From the NCBI GenBank assembly GCA_902774195.1, contig CACYHM010000037.1:1-14097 (forward strand): DNA of 14,097 nucleotides. The letters run 5' to 3'. Below are positions 1 to 7,749 of this stretch, one piece after another (position 1 is the stretch's first letter; each line of letters starts with the position of its first letter). Position numbers and translations under genes: made by a program. The notes under the pieces are model-generated. The model saw only the letters and a program-made list of their open reading frames with translations, was not told where the DNA came from and did no database searches. This DNA comes from an uncultured Eubacteriales bacterium. GTDB lineage: Bacteria; Bacillota_A; Clostridia; Peptostreptococcales; Anaerovoracaceae.

Positions 1-7
1 GAGACAG

Positions 8-1885
8 ATGAAAAGAACCAGACTGAGAAAAGCGGCAAGGCTCGCGGCCGTGATGACGGCGGCGCTGATGCTGTGCCTGGCTGCACCGGTCAGCAGTTTT
101 GCCGAGAATGATTTCATCATAAGGGACTATGATGTCAGCATGGTCGTCAATGAGGACGACACCTATCAGATAACGGAGACCGTCAAGGTCGAATTCACCG
201 AGCCGAGCCACGGCATCTATGTCAACATCCCGCTTACGGCAAAGCTCGACAGAGACGGGCAGAAATCAGAATACGCGGTACAGGTCAGGGACTTCGAACT
301 GCTCACGGACCAGTCGTATTCGACTGAAACGGAGGCCGGGAGATTCAGCGTGAAGATAGGTGATCCGGACGAATACGCCGACACTGAGACGATATACCGC
401 TACACCTACATCTACGACACCGGCGGCGACCATCTGGATGACGCGGACGAGGTATACCATAACCTGGTCGGCACATCCTGGGAGGCGCAGTCCATAGATC
501 ATGTCAGTTTCGAGGTCGAGTTCCCGAAACCGGTCGACATGGAAAAGATCGGCATAAAGACCGGCGATCAGGTGGATGTTCCGTTTGAGACGGAAGGCGA
601 CCGCACAATACAGGGAGAGACTGCGGAGAACTGCCTCGGAGGACTCACCATGAGAGCGGTCCTGCCTGAGGGATACTTCACCAGGCAGGCAAAGGCGCCG
701 GCTGCGGCGCTGTATATAGCGGATGCGTTCCTCATTCTGCTTGCCGCGTTCGCAGCGCTTCTTGCAAGACGCTACGGGAAGGATCCGGAGTATCCTGAGA
801 CTCTTGAATTCTATCCTCCTGACGGCATCACAGCGCCTGAAGCGTCATACATCATGAATGAGGAGCTGACATCGAAAGAAGTGATAAGCCTGCTGTTCTC
901 ACTCGCGGACAAGGGTTATCTGAAGATACACGAATACGGCGAGGAAAGCCGCATAAGGCATAAGGTGAAGGAAAAGTACCGTATCGAAAAGCTGCGCGAT
1001 TACGACGGAGACAATACTTACGAGAAGACTTTCATGGACGGTCTCTTCGAAGACGGGGATATCGTTGAAGTCGATGATCTCGAGAATGAGTTCTACAGGA
1101 CCGCGAACGAGATCAGGGATGCCATAATCGAGGACTACAAGCCTAAGTTCTACGATGAGAATGCCGGCTCGAAGGCGAAGATGATAAAGCTGATAGGTGC
1201 AGCGGGACTTGTCGTGCTGATGACTGTCATGAGCTTTACCTCGTCTGAAACAGCCGGTTTGGACCTGATAGGAAAAGTGATCTGGCTGGGGATCCCGCTT
1301 GTGCTGATGATCATCGGGGCGTCCCGCCTCTCTGATGCCGTACGCATGCGAAAGGGAGTCCGTTCTTATCTGGCCCCGGCTCTGCCGCTGCTTGCCGGAC
1401 TGTTCATGTCTTATGCATACCTCTGCAGCTGGCAGATCATCCCGTTTGCGGCAGGCATCGCGCTGGTCTTCCTGATCTACGCTTTCGCGGGATTCTGCGA
1501 CAAGAAGACCGACTGGTTTGCCGATATGCAGGCCAGGGTGAAAGGCTATGCGGAATTCCTCAGGACTGCCGAAAAGGATCAGATGGATACTCTGGCGGAC
1601 AAGGATCCCGGATACTTTTACCGCAATCTGGCGTTTGCGTTCGCGCTCGGTGTGACGGCGGTATACGCAAAGAGATTCGCTTCGATGGCCAGATCTTATC
1701 CTGACTGGTATTCGTCGGATATCCACAGCTTCGGCAGCTCAGGGACCACGCGCATGGTGGATTCGGTCAGCAGCATGGCGAAGAGCATCGGAAACACTAT
1801 GAGCTCTTCTCCATCCTCAGGAAGCGGAGGCGGTTCCTTCTCAGGCGGAGGCGGCGGAGGCGGCTCCGGCGGAGGTTCCTGGTAG
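8..1885 (+). CDS. DUF2207 domain membrane protein with Gly-rich C-terminal tail
   Basis: A 625-residue predicted membrane protein of the DUF2207 type, a widespread family of unknown biochemical function. Residues 1 to about 32 form a signal peptide (basic start, hydrophobic core, AxA-like end). An extracytoplasmic beta-rich DUF2207 domain follows, with the family-typical run IRDYDVSMVVNEDDTYQITE. A membrane helix lies near 229-249, then a cytoplasmic segment with TLEFYPPDGITAPEASYI and winged-helix-like text (SLLFSLADKGYLKI). Four more hydrophobic helices fall between about 392 and 497. The last 25 residues are almost pure Gly and Ser, ending GGGSW, a tail also common in this family. The start at base 8 is supported by the signal peptide, but only seven upstream bases are visible, so the ribosome site and promoter cannot be judged. 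A terminator closes the unit. Family assignment is confident; function is unknown. Confidence 0.9.
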   Translation: MKRTRLRKAARLAAVMTAALMLCLAAPVSSFAENDFIIRDYDVSMVVNEDDTYQITETVKVEFTEPSHGIYVNIPLTAKLDRDGQKSEYAVQVRDFELLTDQSYSTETEAGRFSVKIGDPDEYADTETIYRYTYIYDTGGDHLDDADEVYHNLVGTSWEAQSIDHVSFEVEFPKPVDMEKIGIKTGDQVDVPFETEGDRTIQGETAENCLGGLTMRAVLPEGYFTRQAKAPAAALYIADAFLILLAAFAALLARRYGKDPEYPETLEFYPPDGITAPEASYIMNEELTSKEVISLLFSLADKGYLKIHEYGEESRIRHKVKEKYRIEKLRDYDGDNTYEKTFMDGLFEDGDIVEVDDLENEFYRTANEIRDAIIEDYKPKFYDENAGSKAKMIKLIGAAGLVVLMTVMSFTSSETAGLDLIGKVIWLGIPLVLMIIGASRLSDAVRMRKGVRSYLAPALPLLAGLFMSYAYLCSWQIIPFAAGIALVFLIYAFAGFCDKKTDWFADMQARVKGYAEFLRTAEKDQMDTLADKDPGYFYRNLAFAFALGVTAVYAKRFASMARSYPDWYSSDIHSFGSSGTTRMVDSVSSMAKSIGNTMSSSPSSGSGGGSFSGGGGGGGSGGGSW

Positions 1886-1913
1886 AACATTGTTTTAAAG
1901 TAGATTTAATGTA

Positions 1914-1951
1914 AATGCGCTTTAATCCATATCGGAAAGAGGCGCATTTTT
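1914..1951 (+). terminator. Rho-independent terminator after the DUF2207 gene
   Basis: The arms AATGCGC (1914-1920) and GCGCATT (1942-1948) pair perfectly. TTT and AAA inside them can extend the stem across a bulge. A run of five T follows. The loop is long (about 20 nt), so strength is probably moderate. The T run overlaps the proposed -35 of the next promoter. Confidence 0.65.
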
Positions 1952-1978
1952 GTGCTTTGGATATGCGGATGATATAAT
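1950..1978 (+). promoter_or_regulatory. Extended -10 promoter for the two-component system
   Basis: A perfect TATAAT at 1973-1978 is preceded by TGA (1970-1972), giving the extended -10 form TGnTATAAT. Seventeen bases upstream sits TTGTGC, a weak -35 (TTG matched). The start ATG of the response regulator lies 37 nt downstream of the -10, with AAGAAGG as ribosome binding site. Confidence 0.7.
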
Positions 1979-2014
1979 ATCCGGCAGTAAAGTACCCGGT
2001 AAGAAGGTGAAAAA

Positions 2015-2672
2015 ATGAGGATACTACTCGCAGAAGATGAAAAAGCGCTGGCAAAGGCGCTGGTAAAGATCTTTGAAAGCAATAACTACTCCATCGACGC
2101 GGTCCACGACGGACAGGACGCTCTGGACTATCTCGAGGCAGGCAACTACGACGCGGCAGTATTAGACATTATGATGCCGAAAGTCGACGGCATAACAGTG
2201 CTGAAAAAGCTTCGCGAGAGCGGATCGGATCTTCCGGTCCTGATGCTGACCGCCAAGTCCGAGATAGATGACAAGGTGCTCGGCCTGGACAGCGGAGCAA
2301 ACTACTACCTGACGAAGCCTTTCGATTCGAAGGAGCTCCTCGCGGCAGTAAGGGCGATCACGAGGTCCGGCAATGAGGTCGACACTAAAATGAGCTTCGG
2401 CAATATCACTCTAGACAGGGCGAGCTTTGAGCTTTCAGGCCCTGCCGGAGATGTCAAAGGAGTTCCAGATGATGGAGCTTCTGATGGCAAAGCCTGGCAA
2501 CATAATATCGGTGGATACTTTCATGGATCACATCTGGGGCTACGACAGCGATACAGAGAGCAATGTCGTCTGGGTGTACGTGTCGTATCTCAGAAAGAAG
2601 CTCACTGCGATAGGCTCGGATGTAAAGATAAAGGCCTCGCGCAACGCGGGATATTCGCTTGTAACGGCATAG
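2015..2672 (+). pseudogene. OmpR-family response regulator, frameshifted
   Basis: The first frame (from ATG 2015) encodes a complete receiver domain: acidic pocket E7-D8-E9, phosphoacceptor D51 in VLDIMMPK, then MLTAK and the switch Lys in LTKPFD. It reads correctly to about 2450 (DRASFELSGPAGD) and then turns to nonsense, which stops at 2704. The DNA-binding winged helix continues in the +1 frame: SKEFQMMELLMAKPGNIIS, then WGYDSDTESNVVWVYVSYL and the final NAGYSLVTA, stopping at TAG 2670-2672. Relatives normally read roughly VRLSxKEFQ at the junction; here only MSKEFQ remains. Loss of 8 or 11 bases explains both the missing residues and the frame change better than a one-base insertion. As written, the product would be a receiver with no DNA-binding domain. 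A sequencing or assembly error is the main alternative. The partner kinase is downstream. Confidence 0.88.
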
Positions 2673-2811
2673 CGGCCAGGGGGTCTGACCCTCTGACAAA
2701 ATAGAGCCGCAGGCTCGTCGCAGACATCCTTCCCTCGCTGTCACGCTCGGTGCAGGATATCTGCTGCGCGCGGCAGCAGCAAAATGGCCGCGGGGTCTGA
2801 CCCCCTGGCCG
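2673..2811. repeat. Structured inverted-repeat element (MITE- or REP-like) between regulator and kinase
   Basis: It begins directly after the regulator stop codon. The left end CGGCCAGGGGGTCTGACCC (2673-2691) matches the reverse complement of the right end (2793-2811) at 18 of 19 positions; the mismatch is at the centre. Each end is also nearly palindromic around GGGTCTGACCC. Inside are GAGCC-GCA-GGCTC (2704-2716), a long stem GCAGACATCCT (2720-2730) with AGGATATCTGC (2754-2764, one mismatch), and CTGCTGC-GCGCG-GCAGCAG (2761-2779). No open reading frame of note lies within. Terminal inverted repeats and internal symmetry suggest a small non-autonomous mobile repeat. I recall GGGGTCTGACCCC palindromes as intergenic repeats in diverse bacteria, but only one element occurs here, so copy number cannot be shown. 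Confidence 0.7.
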
Positions 2812-2822
2812 GGTAGCAAAGA

Positions 2823-4184
2823 ATGATAAAGAAGTTAAAAACCAGATTCATAATACTAGCGATGGTGTCTCTGACCATCCTGCTGACGGCAATTGTCGCA
2901 GGGATGAACATCATTAACTACAACAAGGTCGTCAGCGATGCCGACGACCGTCTTACTGTGCTCGAGGGCTACAGCGGCAGGCTTCTTGAAAGAGAGAACA
3001 GTGATGACGGAGACGGCAGATTCATGCACGACGGAGATGAAGAAAGCAGCGGACAGGATGATCCTTTCGAAAACAGAGAGGACTTTCTTGGCCCTAAAGG
3101 TCCCGGAGGACCGTCGATGACAAGGGATGAAGCCGAAGAGGCCAGGTTCTTCAGTGTCTTTGTGGATTCCGGGGGGAATGTCACACGCACCAATACAGAA
3201 AGGATATCCGCCGTGGACTCGGAAGAAGCCGCAGAGTTCGCCAAAGAGGCGCTCGCGTCCGGAGAAGACAGGGGTTTCGTGGAAGAACTCAGGTATTCGG
3301 TGAGCGAAAAGGACGGGGTGACGATCGTCACATTCCTCGACTGCGGCAGGGTACTCGAGTCGTTCAGAGATTTTCTCAGGGCCAGCGTGCTCATGTCTCT
3401 CATAGGACTGCTCGTCGTGTTTGCGGTCATCTGCTACTTTGCGGGACGGATAGTGAAGCCGGTGGCTGAAAGCTACGAGAAGCAGAAGCGCTTCATCACT
3501 GATGCCGGCCACGAGATAAAGACCCCTCTTGCCATCATAAAAGCGAATCTTGATCTTCTGGACATGCAGATGGACGACATCGAGGGCGCGCATGGCAGGA
3601 GTGCTGAGACGGAGGACCTGAGAGACGGCCTTGCCGAGATAGGGGGCCAGGTGAACAGGCTTGCCGGTCTGACCAATGACCTTGTGTACCTTTCACGCAT
3701 GGAGGAGGCGGAAAGCAGCCTCATCATGACCGATGTGCCGCTCAGCGATATAGCCGGCGAAAGCGTATCGGCTTTCGAGAATCTCGCAAAAGAGAACGGC
3801 AGGTCCATATCCTCGGATATAGAAGAAGGGATCACAGTCAGGGGCAGCACGAAAGAGCTTGAAAAGCTCATGTCCATTATCCTCGAAAACGCTGTCAAGT
3901 ACTCGGAGGGCGATGCTCCGATAGAGGTCACTGTGAAAAAAGAGGGGAGGAACGCCATCATACAGGTCAGAAATGCCGTCGCGGATGAGCTGACCAATGA
4001 AAAGCTCTCGCATGTATTTGAAAGATTCTACCGCACGGATGCTTCGCGTAATTCTGAGACCGGCGGCCACGGCATAGGGCTTTCGATGGCGCAGGCGATA
4101 GTCAGCGCGCACGGAGGAAAGATCAGCGCGCACACCACGGACGGACACGATTTCATAGTCACAGCGGTGCTGCCGCTGTCGTAG
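2823..4184 (+). CDS. Sensor histidine kinase of the broken two-component system
   Basis: A 453-residue membrane kinase. A first membrane helix at about 8-30 and a second at about 187-209 bracket an extracellular sensor segment. That segment is rich in Asp, Glu and Gly (about residues 57-98) and matches no known sensor fold that I recognise. Only a short linker (RIVKPVAESYEKQ) follows the second helix instead of a full HAMP domain. The HisKA phosphorylation site is H230 in FITDAGHEIKTPLAII. The ATPase domain carries the N box LENAVKYS (N356), an F box in HVFERFYRTD, and a G box GGHGIGLSMAQAI. All catalytic motifs are intact. The ATG at 2823 lacks a convincing ribosome binding site, as the inverted-repeat element ends 11 bases before it; translational coupling to the regulator may have been lost. 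A strong terminator follows. The ligand is unknown; polycationic peptides or metals would fit the acidic loop, but that is inference. Confidence 0.93.
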   Translation: MIKKLKTRFIILAMVSLTILLTAIVAGMNIINYNKVVSDADDRLTVLEGYSGRLLERENSDDGDGRFMHDGDEESSGQDDPFENREDFLGPKGPGGPSMTRDEAEEARFFSVFVDSGGNVTRTNTERISAVDSEEAAEFAKEALASGEDRGFVEELRYSVSEKDGVTIVTFLDCGRVLESFRDFLRASVLMSLIGLLVVFAVICYFAGRIVKPVAESYEKQKRFITDAGHEIKTPLAIIKANLDLLDMQMDDIEGAHGRSAETEDLRDGLAEIGGQVNRLAGLTNDLVYLSRMEEAESSLIMTDVPLSDIAGESVSAFENLAKENGRSISSDIEEGITVRGSTKELEKLMSIILENAVKYSEGDAPIEVTVKKEGRNAIIQVRNAVADELTNEKLSHVFERFYRTDASRNSETGGHGIGLSMAQAIVSAHGGKISAHTTDGHDFIVTAVLPLS

Positions 4185-4206
4185 ACCGAATATGATATCC
4201 ATACGA

Positions 4207-4235
4207 CTCTGCCGGAACGGCAGAGTTTTTTATTT
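4207..4235 (+). terminator. Rho-independent terminator after the histidine kinase
   Basis: Perfect 8-bp stem CTCTGCCG (4207-4214) and CGGCAGAG (4218-4225) with loop GAA, followed by TTTTTTATTT. It lies 23 bases after the kinase stop codon. Confidence 0.93.
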
Positions 4236-4252
4236 ACACAGAAGAGATGCAG

Positions 4253-4286
4253 AAAAAACCGGATGCCGTTCACACGCGGCATCCGG
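4253..4286 (-). terminator. Rho-independent terminator of the DUF975 gene
   Basis: Read on the minus strand, CCGGATGCCG and CGGCATCCGG form a perfect 10-bp stem (4286-4277 with 4268-4259) around an 8-nt loop, followed by six T (4258-4253). Together with the plus-strand terminator at 4207 it insulates the convergent kinase and DUF975 genes. Confidence 0.93.
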
Positions 4287-4316
4287 GATGATCATTCATA
4301 TAAGAGCGCGGTCCGA

Positions 4317-5057
4317 TCACTCAGCCGGTACTGCTGTCACCTCATCAGCAGGAGCTGCTGTAACTTCAGCCGCATCCTCACCGTTCAGCCTTCTGTAGAG
4401 AGCTGCGTTGGTGTTGTAGAAGTACGGATTTGTCCAGAATACTCCGACAAGACCGAGAGTCAGGAGAGACAGGGCGAACCATCCGATGAACGAGAGATCG
4501 AGCTTGAATGCCTCCATCTTCTGTCCGTCCATCATTTCCCTTGACTTGTTGATGACTTCTCTGGCGGAGAGCTCAGGATAATCCTGTACGATGAAAGGCA
4601 CCATCCTGTATGAGTAGCTCTTTATGATGCCCGGGATGATGAAGAGCATCGTCCACAGTGCGAGGAAAACGCTGTAAAGCAGCATAGTGCAGAACTTGTG
4701 ACCGTAGTCGGTGAACCCCACTTTGATCATATTCACTTCAGTATTGTGTGTCTTTACATTGTCCTTGAAGAACGCGTAGCATCCGATCTGCAGCGGATTG
4801 AATACCAGTATATCAAGGACCACGGCGATGATGATGATCAGGACCATGCCTCCGGCGATGATACCGACCTGGGTAGGTGAGAGACTGGATACTGCGATCT
4901 GTGCGCCGGATGTATCACTCTCTGATCCGCTGGATCTGCCGGATATCAGTGTTCCTGTCGTGAGAAGACCCAGCAGGAATGCCACCAGTACATTCCTCCA
5001 GTAGTTTGCCTTAAAGGCTGCCTTGCCTTTTTCTTTCAATTCCTGTCTTGTCCACAT
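4317..5057 (-). CDS. DUF975 family membrane protein
   Basis: A 246-residue integral membrane protein of the DUF975 family, common in Firmicutes and of unknown function. The N-terminus WTRQELKEKGKAAFKANYW is the family opening: a short amphipathic helix before the first membrane segment (about 24-40). Further hydrophobic segments lie near 66-88, 118-142 and 190-212. The family signature follows the third: PGIIKSYSYRMVPFIVQDYP and then AREVINKSREMM. The C-terminus after ALYRRLNGE is an Ala, Thr and Val rich low-complexity tail (TAAPADEVTAVPAE). The start is well supported by AGGAGG seven bases upstream. It stands alone, with its own promoter and terminator, convergent with the histidine kinase and divergent from the polymer operon. 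Confidence 0.92.
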   Translation of the reverse strand: MWTRQELKEKGKAAFKANYWRNVLVAFLLGLLTTGTLISGRSSGSESDTSGAQIAVSSLSPTQVGIIAGGMVLIIIIAVVLDILVFNPLQIGCYAFFKDNVKTHNTEVNMIKVGFTDYGHKFCTMLLYSVFLALWTMLFIIPGIIKSYSYRMVPFIVQDYPELSAREVINKSREMMDGQKMEAFKLDLSFIGWFALSLLTLGLVGVFWTNPYFYNTNAALYRRLNGEDAAEVTAAPADEVTAVPAE

Positions 5058-5085
5058 AGTGTGTCCTCCTTGTAAATAAGCTTAT

Positions 5086-5108
5086 ACGGCCTCAGGCCGT
5101 TATTTTTT
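5086..5108. other. Hairpin with T run in the DUF975 leader
   Basis: ACGGCC-TCA-GGCCGT (5086-5100) is a perfect 6-bp stem. On the plus strand TATTTTTTA follows, so it resembles a terminator pointing toward the polymer operon. On the minus strand the same hairpin sits in the 5' untranslated leader of the DUF975 mRNA, just after its predicted start site and 28 bases upstream of the start codon. Either role is possible. Confidence 0.5.
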
Positions 5109-5118
5109 ACAGTATGAC

Positions 5119-5147
5119 ATTATAACTCTTTACGGAGCACATTCCAT
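5119..5147 (-). promoter_or_regulatory. Probable promoter of the DUF975 gene
   Basis: The minus strand has a perfect -10 TATAAT (5124-5119). A weak -35 candidate ATGGAA lies 17 bases upstream (5147-5142; three of six consensus positions). Predicted transcription start is near 5112, giving a leader of about 55 nt. Confidence 0.5.
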
Positions 5148-5253
5148 AAAAATTAAGAAATATTACGGGTTCTCAGGTATTTTCATAAAAAAGTTCTCCG
5201 CTTTAGTTTCGTTTAAGGAGGGGACGTTATTTTTATGCTGTAAACAGGAACAT

Positions 5254-5271
5254 GGCCGCGGCAAGGCGGCC
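5254..5271 (+). other. GC-rich hairpin upstream of the polymer operon
   Basis: GGCCGC (5254-5259) and GCGGCC (5266-5271) form a perfect stem around GGCAAG. It lies 40 bases before the first gene of the operon, with no T run, so it is not a terminator. I found no convincing promoter in 5160-5311; a GATAAT at 5283-5288 has no matching -35. Confidence 0.35.
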
Positions 5272-5311
5272 GGACAGATACAGATAATAAAGGAAAACGG
5301 AGGTACTGAAA

Positions 5312-6004
5312 ATGAACGAATTACTCACCAGCATATATGACAGCCAGACGGCAGCGTCGATAAGCTTCGCGCAGTTTGCGGCATCGTTCGCCGTATCGAT
5401 CGCGCTCGGCCTCATGATAGCAGCGGCCTACATGTACGGAACGCGCTACACAAAGAGCTTCGTGGCGACACTGGCCATGCTGCCTGCGATCATATGCGTC
5501 ATCATAATGATGGTTAACGGCAGCGTCGGAACGGGTATCGCCGTTGCAGGAGCGTTCAGCCTGGTAAGGTTCAGATCGGTGCCGGGCACCGCGAAAGAGA
5601 TATGCGCTATCTTCCTGGCGATGGGCACAGGCCTTATCACGGGCATGGGATACCTCGGACTCGCGGCAGTTTTCTCGGCGGTGCTCTCACTGGCGATAAT
5701 CGTGTTCAACCGGGTCGACCTCGGATCGAAGAAAAACGCCGACAGGTACAAGAGCTTCAGGATCATGATCCCTGAAGACCTCGATTACTCGGGGATGTTC
5801 GACGATCTCTTCGCAGAATACACATCATCCTGCGAGCTTGTGAACGTAAAGACGACAAACATGGGCAGCATGTTCAGACTTACATATGACGTGGTACTGA
5901 AGGATCCTTCGAAAGAGAAGGACCTCATAGACAGGATCCGCTGCAGAAACGGAAATCTCGAGATCAATGTTTCGCGTCAGGCAGCAGTGCCGACCGAACT
6001 GTAA
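5312..6004 (+). CDS. DUF4956 family membrane protein
   Basis: A 230-residue protein of the DUF4956 type. Hydrophobic segments lie at about 20-42, 48-68, 71-85 and 96-132, and contain the family signature AGAFSLVRFRSVPGTAKEI (about residues 78-97). A soluble cytoplasmic C-terminal domain of about 90 residues begins after NRVDLGSKK and ends in a beta-alpha-beta-like pattern. Function is unproven. The family is usually found beside VTC-type polyphosphate polymerase domain proteins, CotH kinases and Cthe_2159-type lipoproteins. Here the lipoprotein follows after 35 bases, but no VTC or CotH gene is in the window. The start has GGAGG eight bases upstream. It is the first gene of a five-gene operon. 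Confidence 0.9.
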   Translation: MNELLTSIYDSQTAASISFAQFAASFAVSIALGLMIAAAYMYGTRYTKSFVATLAMLPAIICVIIMMVNGSVGTGIAVAGAFSLVRFRSVPGTAKEICAIFLAMGTGLITGMGYLGLAAVFSAVLSLAIIVFNRVDLGSKKNADRYKSFRIMIPEDLDYSGMFDDLFAEYTSSCELVNVKTTNMGSMFRLTYDVVLKDPSKEKDLIDRIRCRNGNLEINVSRQAAVPTEL

Positions 6005-6039
6005 AAGCGGAAAAATCCCCGGAAGGAGGAAATATAAAA

Positions 6040-7710
6040 ATGGACAGCAATAATAAAGAAATGAAAGCATACGAAAAGACAGCCGCAAACGGCGACAGCA
6101 GCTTCGTAACAAAATCGCTTATATCGATGATAGCGCTGATACTGGCGCTGGTGCTGACGCTCACATCATGCGGAGGAGCAGGCGGCACGGGCGATACAGG
6201 GCTGACACAGACCTCGACAACAAAGGAATACAACGCCGCAAGCAAGTCGGAGATGTTCACGGAGAGGGATCTTTCGGCAGACTACGACGAAAGCAGCGCG
6301 GTGAAGGTCACGCTCAGCGGCACTTCAGCCAAGGCGTCCTCATCGAGCGGGATAAGCGTGAGCGGAAGCACGGTGACGATCACTTCGGAGGGAACATACA
6401 TATTCAGCGGTGAACTCACAGACGGCCAGATCATCGTCGAGGCGGACGATGCCGCAAAGGTGCAGATAGTGCTCGACGGAGCGTCGATAACGAGCAAGAC
6501 ATCAGCAGCCATATACGTGAAGTCGGCCGACAAGGTCTTCGTGACAACGGCAAAAGGCACAGAGAACAGCCTGGCGAACGGCGGCAGCTTCACTGCTGAC
6601 GGAGACACCAATATAGACGGCGCGGTATTCGCCAAGGACGATATCACATTCAACGGAAGCGGCAGTCTGACGGTGACATCGCCGGCCGGCCACGGCATAG
6701 TCGGCAAGGACGATGTCAAGCTGGCAGGAGGAACCATCACCATCGACGCTGCCGAGCACGGCGTCCAGGCAAACGACAGCGTGAGAGTAGCGGAAGCTTC
6801 GATAACGATCAACGCGGACAACAAGGACGGAGTACACGTCTCAGACGATGCGGATGCAGAGGAAGGCACGACTTCGGACAGTTTCTTCTACATGGCAGAC
6901 GGCAGTCTGGTCATCAACGCCGGAGATGACGGCATCCATGCCGACGCTGAAGCGAACATCGAAGGCGGGACCATCGACGTGAGCAAATCATACGAGGGCA
7001 TAGAAGCTCTCACAGTAAACGTATCGGACGGAGACATCAAGGTAGCTGCGACAGATGACGGCATCAATGCAGCCGGCGGAAGCACTCAGGGAACAAGCAC
7101 ATTCGGAAGCGATGACTGGGGCGGCGGCAAAGGCGGCATGATGGGCGGCGACGGCGGCAGCGACGGCCAGATCAATATAAGCGGAGGCAATATATATATC
7201 CAGGCATCCGGAGACGGCGTCGACTCCAACGGATCCGTGACAGTCAGCGGAGGCTATACGGTGGTCTGCGGACCGAGCCAGGGAGACACATCAGTGCTCG
7301 ACTACAACGGCACAGCATCGATCACTGGAGGCACGTTCATCGGAACAGGCGGAGCCGGCATGGCAGCTAACTTCTCGACAGCTGAGCAGGGCCTCATAGC
7401 AGTAACTGTGGGCAGCCAGACGGCAGGCAGCACGGTCACACTGAAGGACGCTGACGGCAAGACTTTAGCCGAGGTCACACCTGAACTCGATTATGCGGTG
7501 GTCTACATCAGCACGGACAGCATGACGCAGGGCGGCACATATACCCTGACGGCAGGAGGCTACAGCGAAGAGATCACGCTGAGCGATAACATCTACAGCA
7601 GCATCTCAGGCGGAATGCAGGGCGGCGGCATGATGAAAGGCGGCAAAGGCGGCATGATGAACGGAGATCAGGGCGGCATGATGGAAGGCGGTCCTCAGGG
7701 AGAGATGTAG
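6040..7710 (+). CDS. Cthe_2159-type beta-helix carbohydrate-binding lipoprotein
   Basis: A 556-residue exported lipoprotein. An unusually long hydrophilic N-region (about 25 residues) precedes the hydrophobic core and the lipobox LTSC, with C44 the predicted lipidated residue. The mature part is made of repeated short beta-strands with Gly/Asp turns (VTITSEGTYIFSGELTDGQI, later GDDGIHADAEANIEGGTIDV and SGGNIYIQASGDGVDSNG). This is the right-handed beta-helix pattern of the Cthe_2159 family (formerly DUF4353); the Clostridium thermocellum member is reported to bind polygalacturonate and calcium. The many Asp-Gly turns fit calcium binding. Two Gly/Met-rich stretches stand out: WGGGKGGMMGGDGG near residues 358-371, and the C-terminal 30 residues with repeated GGMM units. 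AAGGAGG lies ten bases before the ATG. It likely sits on the outer face of the membrane and binds an acidic surface glycan; the ligand is inferred. Confidence 0.88.
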   Translation: MDSNNKEMKAYEKTAANGDSSFVTKSLISMIALILALVLTLTSCGGAGGTGDTGLTQTSTTKEYNAASKSEMFTERDLSADYDESSAVKVTLSGTSAKASSSSGISVSGSTVTITSEGTYIFSGELTDGQIIVEADDAAKVQIVLDGASITSKTSAAIYVKSADKVFVTTAKGTENSLANGGSFTADGDTNIDGAVFAKDDITFNGSGSLTVTSPAGHGIVGKDDVKLAGGTITIDAAEHGVQANDSVRVAEASITINADNKDGVHVSDDADAEEGTTSDSFFYMADGSLVINAGDDGIHADAEANIEGGTIDVSKSYEGIEALTVNVSDGDIKVAATDDGINAAGGSTQGTSTFGSDDWGGGKGGMMGGDGGSDGQINISGGNIYIQASGDGVDSNGSVTVSGGYTVVCGPSQGDTSVLDYNGTASITGGTFIGTGGAGMAANFSTAEQGLIAVTVGSQTAGSTVTLKDADGKTLAEVTPELDYAVVYISTDSMTQGGTYTLTAGGYSEEITLSDNIYSSISGGMQGGGMMKGGKGGMMNGDQGGMMEGGPQGEM

Positions 7711-7749
7711 GGCGTCACTATTCGAAAAAGGGAAGAAAGGAGAACGGTC

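Noticed and set aside
899..1726. Long minus-strand open frame (275 codons) inside the DUF2207 gene
   Set aside because: It is fully antisense to a well-supported gene, shows no family motifs, and reflects codon bias of the plus strand.
1808..1882. GGAGGCGG-type DNA repeat at the end of the DUF2207 gene
   Set aside because: It is simply the codon run for the Gly-rich protein tail common in this family.
2448..2465. Programmed ribosomal frameshift in the response regulator
   Set aside because: An AAAGGAG lies near the junction, but there is no slippery heptamer or stop-codon pause, and the protein is also missing residues, which frameshifting would not explain.
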